Origin: Lachnospiraceae bacterium
GTDB taxonomy: Bacteria > Bacillota > Clostridia > Lachnospirales > Lachnospiraceae
Direction of reading: 5' to 3'
Length of the DNA stretch: 7,105 bases
Assembly (NCBI GenBank): GCA_022798035.1
Contig: JAAWLS010000123.1
Coordinates: 1 to 7,105, forward strand
Position numbers and translations under genes: made by a program. Position 1 is the stretch's first letter; each line of letters begins with the position of its first letter. Shown here one piece after another: positions 1 to 5,383 of this stretch. The notes under the pieces are model-generated. The model saw only the letters and a program-made list of their open reading frames with translations. It did no database searches and had not been told where the DNA came from.

Positions 1-134
1 ATGACTTCCCGCTCCCAGCCCAATGCCTCCCTTTTGGTCGCAAAGCCCCTTTTCTGCGTCTGTTTCCTCTCCCCTTTGTAATTCGTATATCGGTAGATGA
101 CACGCCACTTGTCGCCATCCTTGTAAACAGCCAT
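1..134 (-). CDS. int: Tyrosine integrase of a mobile element, N-terminal fragment (cut by window edge)
   Basis: The minus strand from 134 encodes 44 residues beginning MAVYKDGDKWRVIYRYTNYK and continuing with GERKQTQKRGF, then runs off the left edge. The pattern of a short beta sheet with W10 and Y14, a basic KGERKQTQKRGF strand and a TKREA helix start is the arm-DNA-binding (AP2-like) N-terminal domain of Tn916/Tn1549-type integrases. The core-binding and catalytic domains (R-H-R-Y) lie outside the window, so activity cannot be judged. The start at 134 is supported by AAAGGGG at 150-144, nine bases upstream. The gene follows a small excisionase-like gene on the same strand, as expected for an excision module. 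The family is recognised from memory of its typical N-terminus, not by a search. Confidence 0.85.
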   Translation of the reverse strand, partial: MAVYKDGDKWRVIYRYTNYKGERKQTQKRGFATKREALGWEREV

Positions 135-143
135 ATGCTCACG

Positions 144-196
144 CCCCTTTCCCCGGGGCTGGCTACAGAAGTAATTAAATCTGCTGTTAGCCCCGG
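144..196 (-). promoter_or_regulatory. GC-rich hairpin next to the integrase ribosome binding site
   Basis: On the minus strand CCGGGGCT (196-189) can pair with AGCCCCGG (160-153) over a 28-nt loop. Inside the loop ACAG-c-AGA and TCTGT can pair again, lengthening the stem. The 3' arm ends three bases before the AAAGGGG Shine-Dalgarno (150-144) of int. No U-run follows, so it does not look like a terminator. Its place suggests an effect on int translation or mRNA stability, which is inference. Confidence 0.45.
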
Positions 197-218
197 TAAA
201 AATTTAAAGATTCCTACA

Positions 219-344
219 CTATTCGCTGTAACATAATTCCTTACGGAAAAATTACTCATTGCAACTTCTTACGGAAAAACTACTCGCTGCAACATTATTC
301 CTTACAAAAAACTACTCACTGTAACACAACTTCTTGCGGAAGAA
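219..344 (-). repeat. Four head-to-tail copies of the xis 3' end (about 33 bp each)
   Basis: Contiguous units on the minus strand: 344-312 (33 bp, the real end of the xis gene, reading FFRKKLCYSE-stop), 311-280 (32 bp), 279-252 (28 bp, about 5 bp deleted) and 251-219 (33 bp, still reading FFRKELCYSE-stop). The units abut exactly, each starting TT(T/C)TT and ending in AGTAG, GAGTAA or AATAG. Copies differ by scattered substitutions, so the array is not recent. It fills most of the space between xis and int. Possible roles are recombinase or Xis binding sites, or simple slippage duplication. Confidence 0.85.
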
Positions 345-491
345 ATTTGTGTTCACTCTGCCCGATACTGTCAGGTAGCCAAGCTCACGCATTTCTGTAT
401 TCAGCTCCCGGACAACCTTGTAGGCATAGGATTTGGAGACGTTCAGCTCCTGCACAACTTCCTCAACCGTCATAAAGTTTTTACCTTCCAT
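312..491 (-). CDS. Excisionase-like small winged-HTH DNA-binding protein
   Basis: A 59-residue protein starting MEGKNFMTVEEVVQELNVSK, then SYAYKVVRELNTEMRELGY and a short beta hairpin (TVSGRVN) before FFRKKLCYSE. The N-terminal helix-turn-helix (about residues 8-36, recognition helix around SKSYAYKVVREL) and the wing are typical of the small MerR/excisionase-like proteins beside integrases in Clostridia elements. Such proteins usually bend DNA to direct the integrase toward excision. The ATG at 491 has GGAGAGG (505-499) upstream. It was too short for a standard ORF length cut-off. It lies upstream of int on the same strand with a tandem repeat of its own 3' end between them, and is probably cotranscribed from the promoter at 670-698. 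It could be a transcriptional regulator instead; the family assignment is from pattern recognition. Confidence 0.8.
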   Translation of the reverse strand: MEGKNFMTVEEVVQELNVSKSYAYKVVRELNTEMRELGYLTVSGRVNTNFFRKKLCYSE

Positions 492-635
492 TATCCATCC
501 TCTCCTTTCCCTGTCTTATTCCCAGCCTTTCTTCCTGCTTTCCCCCTTTCCCTCTTTTATTCCTAATTCCTCTGCCTGCACCCGTAAATCTACATTTCTT
601 TCCAGCCGTCAGTTTTTACCGGCAGTCCCAATCGT

Positions 636-657
636 GACTAAATTTGTTTGTTTAGTC
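636..657. promoter_or_regulatory. Inverted repeat just downstream of the xis start site (operator candidate)
   Basis: GACTAAA (636-642) and TTTAGTC (651-657) are perfect 7-bp arms around an 8-bp spacer, and the left arm runs into AAATTTGTTT (640-649). A related ACTAAA lies at 675-680 beside the -10. The repeat sits about +6 to +27 relative to the predicted xis transcription start, a position suited to repression. The binding protein is presumably the adjacent XRE regulator, which is inference. Confidence 0.4.
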
Positions 658-669
658 TATGTATTTCCT

Positions 670-698
670 ATATTACTAAACTTACAAATTTAAGTCAA
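670..698 (-). promoter_or_regulatory. Sigma-A-type promoter for xis-int
   Basis: On the minus strand a TTGACT -35 (698-693) is followed by a 17-bp spacer and a TAATAT -10 (675-670), close to consensus. The predicted start near 663 gives an xis leader of about 170 nt, purine-rich and with no convincing ORF. The spacer contains AAATTTGT (691-684), a motif repeated at the other candidate operators. Confidence 0.7.
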
Positions 699-741
699 GG
701 GATTTCAGAAAAAATCTTAACTTTTTTAATTTAATTTCTTC

Positions 742-770
742 TTGCTATCTTCACTATGCCATGCTATACT
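742..770 (+). promoter_or_regulatory. Extended -10 promoter for the XRE regulator gene
   Basis: TTGCTA (742-747), a 17-bp spacer and TATACT (765-770), with TG one base before the -10 (TGCTATACT). Transcription would start near 777 and give a leader of about 82 nt. It is divergent from the xis promoter, with 43 bp between the two -35 boxes. Confidence 0.7.
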
Positions 771-776
771 GTACCC

Positions 777-788
777 AACAAATTTGTT
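777..788. promoter_or_regulatory. AACAAATTTGTT palindrome at the XRE transcription start
   Basis: A perfect 12-bp palindrome covering the predicted +1 of the XRE promoter. Its half AAATTTGTTT recurs at 640-649, and ACAAATTT recurs in the xis promoter spacer (684-691). An operator for autorepression by the XRE protein is the simplest reading. AT-rich cores also occur by chance, so this is a candidate only. Confidence 0.45.
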
Positions 789-791
789 TAA

Positions 792-832
792 CTGTTCAGC
801 CACAGCGAAATTGAGCTGTCATGGCTAAACAG
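792..832 (+). promoter_or_regulatory. Hairpin in the XRE leader
   Basis: CTGTT-c-AGCCA-CAGC (792-806) pairs with GCTG-tca-TGGCT-a-AACAG (815-832) around an 8-nt loop. That is 14 base pairs interrupted by one mismatch and a 3-nt bulge. It lies in the predicted 5' UTR, ending 14 nt before the Shine-Dalgarno at 847, and is not followed by a U-run. The dyad could act as RNA structure or as a DNA operator. Confidence 0.45.
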
Positions 833-858
833 AAACCCAACTACACGGAGGTCTACTT

Positions 859-1374
859 ATGGCAATCGGAAAACGTATCAAATTTTTTCGCAACAGGAAG
901 AACCTGACGCAGAAACAGCTTGGCGAACAGCTCGGCTTTCTGGGCAGGACTTCTGACGTGCGCATGGCGCAGTATGAATCAGAGGCAAGAATCCCAAAGC
1001 AAAACCTTGTGAAAGAAATGGCGGATATACTCGGTGTCAGCCCCCATGCCCTGACTGTGCCAGACATTGACACATACATTGGTTTTTTACATACCCTCTT
1101 TGCATTGGAGGACATATACGGATTTAAGATAATGGAAAAAGACGGTCTTATCTGCCTTTGCCGGGATTCTTCTAATTCTTCCCCTGTGGATACGGTCAGC
1201 GCCATGCTCAGGGAATGGCAACAACAGGCAAAAAAGCTTGAAAACGATGAAATCAGCAGAGAGGAATATGACGAATGGCGTTACCGATACCCGGAACTGG
1301 ACACCAGCCAGCATTGGGCAAAGACGCCTTCCAAAGAAATGAGTGATTACCCCATTAAGAAATCAGAGAAATAG
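859..1374 (+). CDS. XRE-family (Cro/CI-type HTH) regulator of the mobile element
   Basis: A 171-residue protein. Residues 1-67 form a Cro/CI-type helix-turn-helix (GKRIKFFRNRKNLTQKQLGE, then a second helical part with ADILGVSPHAL). The rest carries features I associate with a regulator common in Tn1549-like conjugative elements of Lachnospiraceae: VPDIDTYIGFLHTLFALEDIYG, EISREEYDEWRYRYPELDT and a WAKTPSKEMSD tail. The end after that tail (YPIKKSEK) is short and may be trimmed relative to relatives. The ATG at 859 has GGAGG (847-851) seven bases upstream. It is transcribed away from xis-int, an arrangement in which such a protein typically represses excision and its own promoter. The AAATTTGT-type sites between the genes are candidate operators. 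The HTH call is firm; regulation of xis-int is inferred. Confidence 0.88.
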   Translation: MAIGKRIKFFRNRKNLTQKQLGEQLGFLGRTSDVRMAQYESEARIPKQNLVKEMADILGVSPHALTVPDIDTYIGFLHTLFALEDIYGFKIMEKDGLICLCRDSSNSSPVDTVSAMLREWQQQAKKLENDEISREEYDEWRYRYPELDTSQHWAKTPSKEMSDYPIKKSEK

Positions 1375-1394
1375 CCAAAGAAATACAATAAGAA

Positions 1395-1441
1395 AAACCT
1401 TGCTGATATTCAATTTTCATTTCAGAATATCAGTAAGGTTT
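1395..1441. terminator. Bidirectional intrinsic terminator after the XRE gene
   Basis: A 17-bp stem (1395-1411 with 1425-1441, one G-U pair) around a 13-nt loop, 20 bp after the XRE stop. On the plus strand the 3' arm ends GGTTT followed by CCTTAT. On the minus strand it ends GGTTTTTCTTATT, a better U-run. It could therefore also stop minus-strand transcription arriving from cheV. It marks the end of the recognisable mobile-element genes. Confidence 0.75.
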
Positions 1442-1678
1442 CCTTATGTACCATATTGAAATATATAAATCATTCCTTGAATAAGAAAAAGTGTTGCCAA
1501 ATCGTTGCCAGTCACTAAACTATTCTGCTTGCAGCCAGCATAAACACTGGATTTCTCTCATCCTTTGAATTACTCGAACTCCACATTCTCTTTTCTAAAT
1601 CAGATTCTAAGCCTTCTACATTTTTTGTATCAATCCGTCAAAAAACTATATCCGCTTATTTTCCAAGACGGAATCCAT
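1442..1678. other. Gene-free stretch between XRE terminator and cheV; probable element/host border
   Basis: No reading frame with a start and ribosome binding site is visible on either strand. It contains two direct GTTGCCA repeats (1493-1499 and 1504-1510) at an 11-bp period, a spacing typical of integrase arm-type sites. It also has TCCGTC (1635-1640) and GACGGA (1668-1673) as a spaced inverted repeat. I see no tRNA or 3' tRNA end. No clear terminator follows cheV before the one at 1395-1441. The att core cannot be fixed without the other end of the element. Confidence 0.4.
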
Positions 1679-2599
1679 CTATTTCTGTTCCAGTTTCTCT
1701 TTGCGTTTATCCAAAAGCTCATCAATGGCGCTCACCAGTCTGCCGATTTCCGGTTTAGTCAGCTGAGCATCTGCTCCCAGCATCTCTCCCTTACGTCTCA
1801 TTTCTTCATTTACAAGGGATGAGAAAATAACGACTGGAATATGCTTCAGTTCATCATCTTCTTTAATCAATTTCGTGAGACGGTGGCCGTCCATCAACGG
1901 CATCTCTATATCAGTAATAACCATATGTACCTTTTCGTCCAGATTGCCGGACTTTCTGAATTCGCAGAGTCTATCCCACAATTCCTGTCCATTGCTGTTG
2001 ACAATCAATTTGGTATAGCCTGACTTCTTTAGACAGTCTGTAATCAGTTTGGACAACAGCGGTGAATCCTCTGCCACCATAATCGGTGAATCGCTTCGGT
2101 TGCGTTCCTCCAATGCTTCGATATCTGACACCTGTAATCCTGTCTCTGGGCTGATATCAGTCACAATCTTCTCAAAGTCAAGAATGACAACCAAACGGTC
2201 CTCTAGTTTGATAACTCCGGTAGACACACCGCTCTCTTCCACATTGATAGTAGAATCCGGCTTGATAATGTCTGCCCAGGAAAGTCTGTGAATACCGCAG
2301 ACCTCATCCACATGAAAAGCAATATTCAATTTATTAAAATTGGTAATAATAAACAGTCCATTTCTGTCAATTTCCGGAAGTCCTAAACAATTCCGCAGAT
2401 TAATCACTGTTATCATCGTATCTCTTGGCATAAATATACCTTCCACACTTGGATGTGCATTAGGAATCGGAGTAACCGGCTGATAATTTAAAATCTCCCG
2501 AATTTTCGCTACATTGATACCGTAATGATTTCCAGCTAATGTAAATTCTAATACCTCCAGCTCATTTGTGCCATTCTCCAAAAGAATATTTGTATCCAT
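1679..2599 (-). CDS. cheV: Chemotaxis coupling protein CheV (CheW domain plus receiver domain)
   Basis: A 306-residue cytoplasmic protein. Residues about 12-150 are a CheW-like domain (LEFTLAGNHYGINVAKIREI, PVTPIPNAHPSVEGIF, MITVINLR, GVIKLEDRLVVILDFEKI) that docks the kinase CheA to chemoreceptors. Residues about 172-300 form a CheY-like receiver with the acidic pair E177-D178, phospho-acceptor D230 (VITDIEMPLMDG), S260 in the Thr/Ser position and conserved K282 (TKPE). Order and length match CheV of the Bacillus subtilis type, where phosphorylation of the receiver by CheA adapts receptor-kinase coupling. The ATG at 2599 has purine-rich GGAGAGGAGAGAG upstream, somewhat far from the start. 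It stands alone with its own leader and no other che gene nearby, which is common for cheV. It suggests a motile host or an alternative chemosensory array. Confidence 0.93.
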   Translation of the reverse strand: MDTNILLENGTNELEVLEFTLAGNHYGINVAKIREILNYQPVTPIPNAHPSVEGIFMPRDTMITVINLRNCLGLPEIDRNGLFIITNFNKLNIAFHVDEVCGIHRLSWADIIKPDSTINVEESGVSTGVIKLEDRLVVILDFEKIVTDISPETGLQVSDIEALEERNRSDSPIMVAEDSPLLSKLITDCLKKSGYTKLIVNSNGQELWDRLCEFRKSGNLDEKVHMVITDIEMPLMDGHRLTKLIKEDDELKHIPVVIFSSLVNEEMRRKGEMLGADAQLTKPEIGRLVSAIDELLDKRKEKLEQK

Positions 2600-2633
2600 A
2601 ATAGTAACTCTCTCCTCTCCGGTATAGTTCCGT

Positions 2634-2663
2634 ATAATATAGCTTATCGAATTTGCAAAGCAA
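2634..2663 (-). promoter_or_regulatory. Possible proximal promoter for cheV
   Basis: On the minus strand TTGCTT (2663-2658) lies 18 bp from TATTAT (2639-2634), or 16 bp from the overlapping TATATT. Transcription would start about 20-30 nt before cheV and bypass the structured leader. The -35 overlaps a dyad, ATCGAA...TTCGAT (2646-2671) with an inner TTGC/GCAA, which could be an operator. Confidence 0.35.
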
Positions 2664-2671
2664 CTTTCGAT

Positions 2672-2830
2672 AAAAGGCGCTGCATAGCGCCGTCCATTTG
2701 ATTATAGGGTTCCCGAAGGGGTTCCCATAATATCAAGTATGTCTGGGTATACCTGCCGCCTTGGCACTCGAAGGCTCTGCCCTCTTCAGACAATATCTTT
2801 CCTGCCCATCAGGCAATTTAAACAGCTATC
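2672..2830 (-). ncRNA. Structured leader or small RNA upstream of cheV, class unknown
   Basis: Minus-strand RNA from the promoter at 2834-2842 would contain, in order, a small TGCC/GGCA hairpin, a TGTCTG/CAGACA stem enclosing GCCTT/AAGGC, a CCCTTCGGG stem within repeated GGGAACCC, and a terminator-like hairpin GGCGCT-atgc-AGCGCC (2691-2676) followed by UUUUAU. This arrangement fits a riboswitch or attenuator for cheV, or a separate small RNA of about 155 nt. I compared it by eye with the conserved cores of c-di-GMP-I, purine, SAM, T-box, TPP and fluoride elements and saw no match, so no class is assigned. Confidence 0.45.
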
Positions 2831-2833
2831 CAC

Positions 2834-2842
2834 ATTATAGCA
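2834..2842 (-). promoter_or_regulatory. Extended -10 promoter (TGCTATAAT) upstream of the cheV leader
   Basis: On the minus strand TGC (2842-2840) precedes a perfect TATAAT (2839-2834). The -35 region is poor (TGTATT at 17 bp), as is usual with an extended -10. The start near 2827 leaves a leader of about 228 nt before cheV. Confidence 0.55.
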
Positions 2843-2954
2843 CATACTTTCTGAAAAATACATAACAATTTTCTAATTTTATAAAAATTATTGCAACAGC
2901 TCAACCCTGCATATAAAAACACAGCTATGGCTTTTATGGGCATGGTATACTGCT

Positions 2955-3668
2955 CTATTTTAACATTATTTCGGTTGTGCTCTCATTCATCTGCATTGTT
3001 AGCTGAATGGTAGATATGTTCTCCGCTGCTGTCTTCGGTACCTCAAACAGCAAGATTCCCGCCGTCGTCTGTCCTGCCTCTAAAGTACCGATATAAGTGG
3101 ACACATCGTTCTCCAGCATCGTAATCTCATTCTTCACTCCTGGCTCCTCATTTATTTTCAGATTGAAAATGGGCTGCTTGCTCAGTAAATCACAGGAAAC
3201 GGCTTCTGCACCTGTATTAGTCATATTTACATTCAAGATAATGTAAGTATTTCCCTCCTGAGCATCCAAAGAAAAATATCCTCCCTGCTGGTAATTATCA
3301 CTGATAGAATAATCTTTGTAAGAAAATTCTATTCCAGGAATTGCCAATGCCTCTGTGAAGGTGGTTCCAGAAGTTTCCTTTTCTTCTTTCTTCTGTTCTC
3401 CCTGGCCCTTGCTGTCCTCTGTTTCCTCTTTCTTATCTTCGTCCTGTTCTTCTGTCTCCGGAGAAAGCTCTTCTTCCTCCTCTTCTTTCGGATATACCGC
3501 CGACATTCCTTCCTGCTGATAACTGTTATGTTTCGCCAAGGTTCCTGCGGAATAATTTACCACAATCATCTCTTCGCTCTCTGTCAATACTGCCATTTCT
3601 TCTCCGCATCCGGCAAGCAGTAAAGCTCCAGCTAACAGTACTGCTCCCTTTTTTATGAATTTCTTCAT
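2955..3668 (-). CDS. Lipoprotein with acidic linker and DUF4352-like domain
   Basis: A 237-residue exported lipoprotein. The signal peptide MKKFIKKGAVLLAGALLLAG ends at a lipobox LAG-C with lipidated Cys21. Residues about 61-100 are a low-complexity Glu/Lys linker that would extend the domain away from the membrane. Residues about 110-237 form a beta-rich immunoglobulin-like module (GNTYIILNVNMTNTG, GILLFEVPK, ISTIQLTMQ) resembling DUF4352, whose role is unknown, often in secreted proteins of Gram-positives. The start at 3668 is chosen over the in-frame ATG at 3722. AAAGGAG lies eight bases upstream of it, the signal peptide begins there, and 3722 falls at the -10 of the promoter (3713-3741). 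It stands between cheV and a two-component operon on the same strand, with its own promoter. It may be a target or sensor partner of that system, but nothing shows this. Confidence 0.82.
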   Translation of the reverse strand: MKKFIKKGAVLLAGALLLAGCGEEMAVLTESEEMIVVNYSAGTLAKHNSYQQEGMSAVYPKEEEEEELSPETEEQDEDKKEETEDSKGQGEQKKEEKETSGTTFTEALAIPGIEFSYKDYSISDNYQQGGYFSLDAQEGNTYIILNVNMTNTGAEAVSCDLLSKQPIFNLKINEEPGVKNEITMLENDVSTYIGTLEAGQTTAGILLFEVPKTAAENISTIQLTMQMNESTTEIMLK

Positions 3669-3712
3669 AAGTATGTCTCCTTTTTTTGCTGCCGCATATT
3701 CCTTTCTTCTGT

Positions 3713-3741
3713 ATTCTACCATTATTTATCCCACAGGGCAA
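3713..3741 (-). promoter_or_regulatory. Promoter of the lipoprotein gene
   Basis: On the minus strand TTGCCC (3741-3736), a 17-bp spacer and TAGAAT (3718-3713), with TGG before the -10. The start near 3706 gives a leader of about 38 nt and rules out the longer in-frame start at 3722. Confidence 0.65.
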
Positions 3742-3760
3742 CCATATTTTTTCACAGTTC

Positions 3761-3826
3761 AGCCATCACCAGTCACATATACGAATTATGCTCGCATCCA
3801 TGAGTGTATGTGACGGATGATGGGCT
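3761..3826. repeat. Long imperfect stem-loop between lipoprotein gene and kinase
   Basis: The arm at 3761-3782 (AGCCATCACCAGTCACATATAC) pairs with 3804-3826 as a stem of about 22 bp with one bulge, one mismatch and two wobble-type differences, around a 21-nt loop. The plus-strand 3' arm runs into GGCTAAAAGCCTTTTTA, a small hairpin with a U-run. It lies just upstream of the lipoprotein promoter. Its size suggests an intergenic repeat family or an mRNA-processing or termination hairpin. Confidence 0.7.
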
Positions 3827-3842
3827 AAAAGCCTTTTTATGA

Positions 3843-3889
3843 GCAAAGTTAGCTGCTATGCAGCTGGAAAACGCCGCAGGCGTCTTTGC
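3843..3889 (-). terminator. Cloverleaf-like structure and probable terminator after the kinase gene
   Basis: On the minus strand an outer stem GCAAAG (3889-3884)/CTTTGC (3848-3843) encloses two hairpins, ACGCC-tgc-GGCGT (3883-3871) and AGCTGC-ata-GCAGCT (3865-3851). The first hairpin, about 28 nt after the kinase stop codon, extends by G-U and A-U pairs and is followed by UUUCC. It is the best terminator candidate of the operon. Its U-run is short, so some read-through is likely. Confidence 0.5.
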
Positions 3890-3910
3890 GAATAGCGTGA
3901 CTGACACCTT

Positions 3911-5383
3911 TTATTGACTTTTGCTGTCCAGCTCAAACCAGAATTTTACACCCTGCGCTTCGTTGCTGACTCCGCATTCCCGGTGGAAAGAGTCCATGAT
4001 AGCCTTTACAATGGATAATCCAATCCCATTTCCTCCATATTCCCTAGTTCTTGCCTTATCCACTTTATAAAATTTATCCCAAATATGTGCAAGTTCCGTC
4101 TCAGGAATATGTTCTCCTGTGTTAAATACTTCCACTCTTGTAACCTCTTCTCCCGGAATCACCGATATTTCAATCCTCTTTTCTCCGGAAGCATAGTGAA
4201 TGGCGTTGCTGATATAATTTGTGAGGACCTGTTCCGTTTTAAACTCATCTGCCCACACGTAGAAAGGACCCGTTCCTTTCACTTCTAAAGAGACATTACT
4301 CTGCTCGCGCAGTATGACCGTGGCATTGATTACTCCCCGTAGTACCTCCATCAAATCAAACCGCTCAAACACAACCTGGTCGCCTCCGGATTCCAGCTGA
4401 TTCAGTGTCAGCAGATTTTTCACAAGCTGATTCATTTTATCTGCTTCGTCCATAATCACTTCACAGTAAAATTCCCGGCTGTCTGCATCGTCATTAATGC
4501 ATTCCTGCAGCCCTTCCGCATACCCTTGAATCAGAGCAATCGGCGTCTTTAATTCATGAGAAACATTGGAAATAAACTCTTTTCGCATTTCGTCTATCTC
4601 TGTTTTCTTCTCGATATCTATTTTTAATTCATTGTTGGCGCTCTTTAATTCTGAGATTGTCTGCTCTAAAGCGGCAGACAGCTGATTCATGTGCTCTCCC
4701 AGTAAATCAATCTCATTTTTCCCCTCGCTGTGAAACTTAGCGTCGAAATCCAGATTCGTCATTCGCTTGGAAATATCTGCCAGCTGAAGAATGGGATTTG
4801 TAATTCTTCGGGTAACAATATAGATAATCACTGCACAGAGCACCACCGCTGTAATTCCCACATAGGCCAAAAATCGATTGGCAATTTCCACGCTCTCTTT
4901 GATGCTCTCCACCGCCGTCCGCATGAGAACCATATTTCCATTCTGCAGATTTCCCCACAAAACAAGATAATCTGATTTCAGCCTGCTGTCAGTCGTCTTT
5001 TCTACTACGTACCGCTCTGTGTTTTCCAGTATTTCAGCTCCCTGGCCTGCTCCCCGGAAAATCAACTCCATAAACTGCAGCAGCAGTTCTTCGTTGTCTC
5101 CCACATTCGACTGTATGATGGTGCGGTCCGAGCTGATAATCATCACAGTAATATTGCTGTTGGCGCATCGTTTTTCCAAAGCTATCTCAAACCCTTCCTC
5201 CCCGTCGCTTCCGTCTCGGACAGCTCTTTCCATCATCTCAAACGTGCTCAGCAGCTTTTTCTGTTTATGCTCCACATAATATTCTTCCAAAAGAGATGTA
5301 TTTACAAACCAGCACAGCAGTACTGTGCCGGCCACTATTCCTATCATAATCGTCGTTATTTTTCTGGTGATGGAATATTTCAT
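3911..5383 (-). CDS. Two-component sensor histidine kinase, membrane-bound, VanS-like
   Basis: A 490-residue kinase. TM1 is at about 8-30, followed by an extracytoplasmic sensor region of about 140 residues that I cannot assign to a known fold, TM2 at about 171-191, and a HAMP linker at about 192-245 (RRITNPILQL). Next come a coiled coil and HisKA with phospho-accepting H276 (FISNVSHELKTPIALIQGYAEG). The ATPase domain has an N box (N389, N393), a G1-like VFNTGEHIP in which the usual Asp is N421, a WDKFYKVDKARTREYGGNG stretch and G2 G451-G455 (GNGIGLS). Asn at G1 is common in the VanS/PhoR-like group and need not impair ATP binding. It should autophosphorylate and pass phosphate to the adjacent regulator. 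Its ATG overlaps the regulator stop codon by 4 nt, with GAGGTGG upstream, so the two are translationally coupled. The stimulus is unknown. Confidence 0.93.
   Translation of the reverse strand: MKYSITRKITTIMIGIVAGTVLLCWFVNTSLLEEYYVEHKQKKLLSTFEMMERAVRDGSDGEEGFEIALEKRCANSNITVMIISSDRTIIQSNVGDNEELLLQFMELIFRGAGQGAEILENTERYVVEKTTDSRLKSDYLVLWGNLQNGNMVLMRTAVESIKESVEIANRFLAYVGITAVVLCAVIIYIVTRRITNPILQLADISKRMTNLDFDAKFHSEGKNEIDLLGEHMNQLSAALEQTISELKSANNELKIDIEKKTEIDEMRKEFISNVSHELKTPIALIQGYAEGLQECINDDADSREFYCEVIMDEADKMNQLVKNLLTLNQLESGGDQVVFERFDLMEVLRGVINATVILREQSNVSLEVKGTGPFYVWADEFKTEQVLTNYISNAIHYASGEKRIEISVIPGEEVTRVEVFNTGEHIPETELAHIWDKFYKVDKARTREYGGNGIGLSIVKAIMDSFHRECGVSNEAQGVKFWFELDSKSQ

Noticed and set aside
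219..344. Possible CRISPR array
   Set aside because: The units abut without spacers and derive from the xis coding end, so this is a simple tandem duplication.
433..693. 86-codon plus-strand frame rich in Ser, Pro and Phe
   Set aside because: It overlaps the xis start and is antisense to the purine-rich xis leader; composition follows the pyrimidine-rich DNA and there is no ribosome binding site.
821..907. 28-codon frame overlapping the start of the XRE gene
   Set aside because: Only a weak GAG upstream and no recognisable product; kept as a possible leader peptide in the findings but not called as a gene.
1560..1590. TTCGAGT on the minus strand resembling a tRNA T-loop, a possible att site in a tRNA
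   Set aside because: The flanking bases cannot form a T-stem and no acceptor end is present.
1517..1627. Minus-strand open stretch of about 35 codons (..ESDLEKRMWSSSNSKDERNP..) downstream of cheV
   Set aside because: It has stops on both sides, no ribosome binding site and no recognisable similarity; too little to call a pseudogene.
2700..2830. c-di-GMP riboswitch controlling cheV
   Set aside because: Attractive biologically, but the conserved core sequences of the class I and II aptamers are not visible.
3669..3722. Longer lipoprotein start at 3722 adding 18 residues
   Set aside because: The extension lacks signal-peptide character and begins at the predicted -10; the ATG at 3668 has an ideal ribosome binding site and a proper signal peptide.
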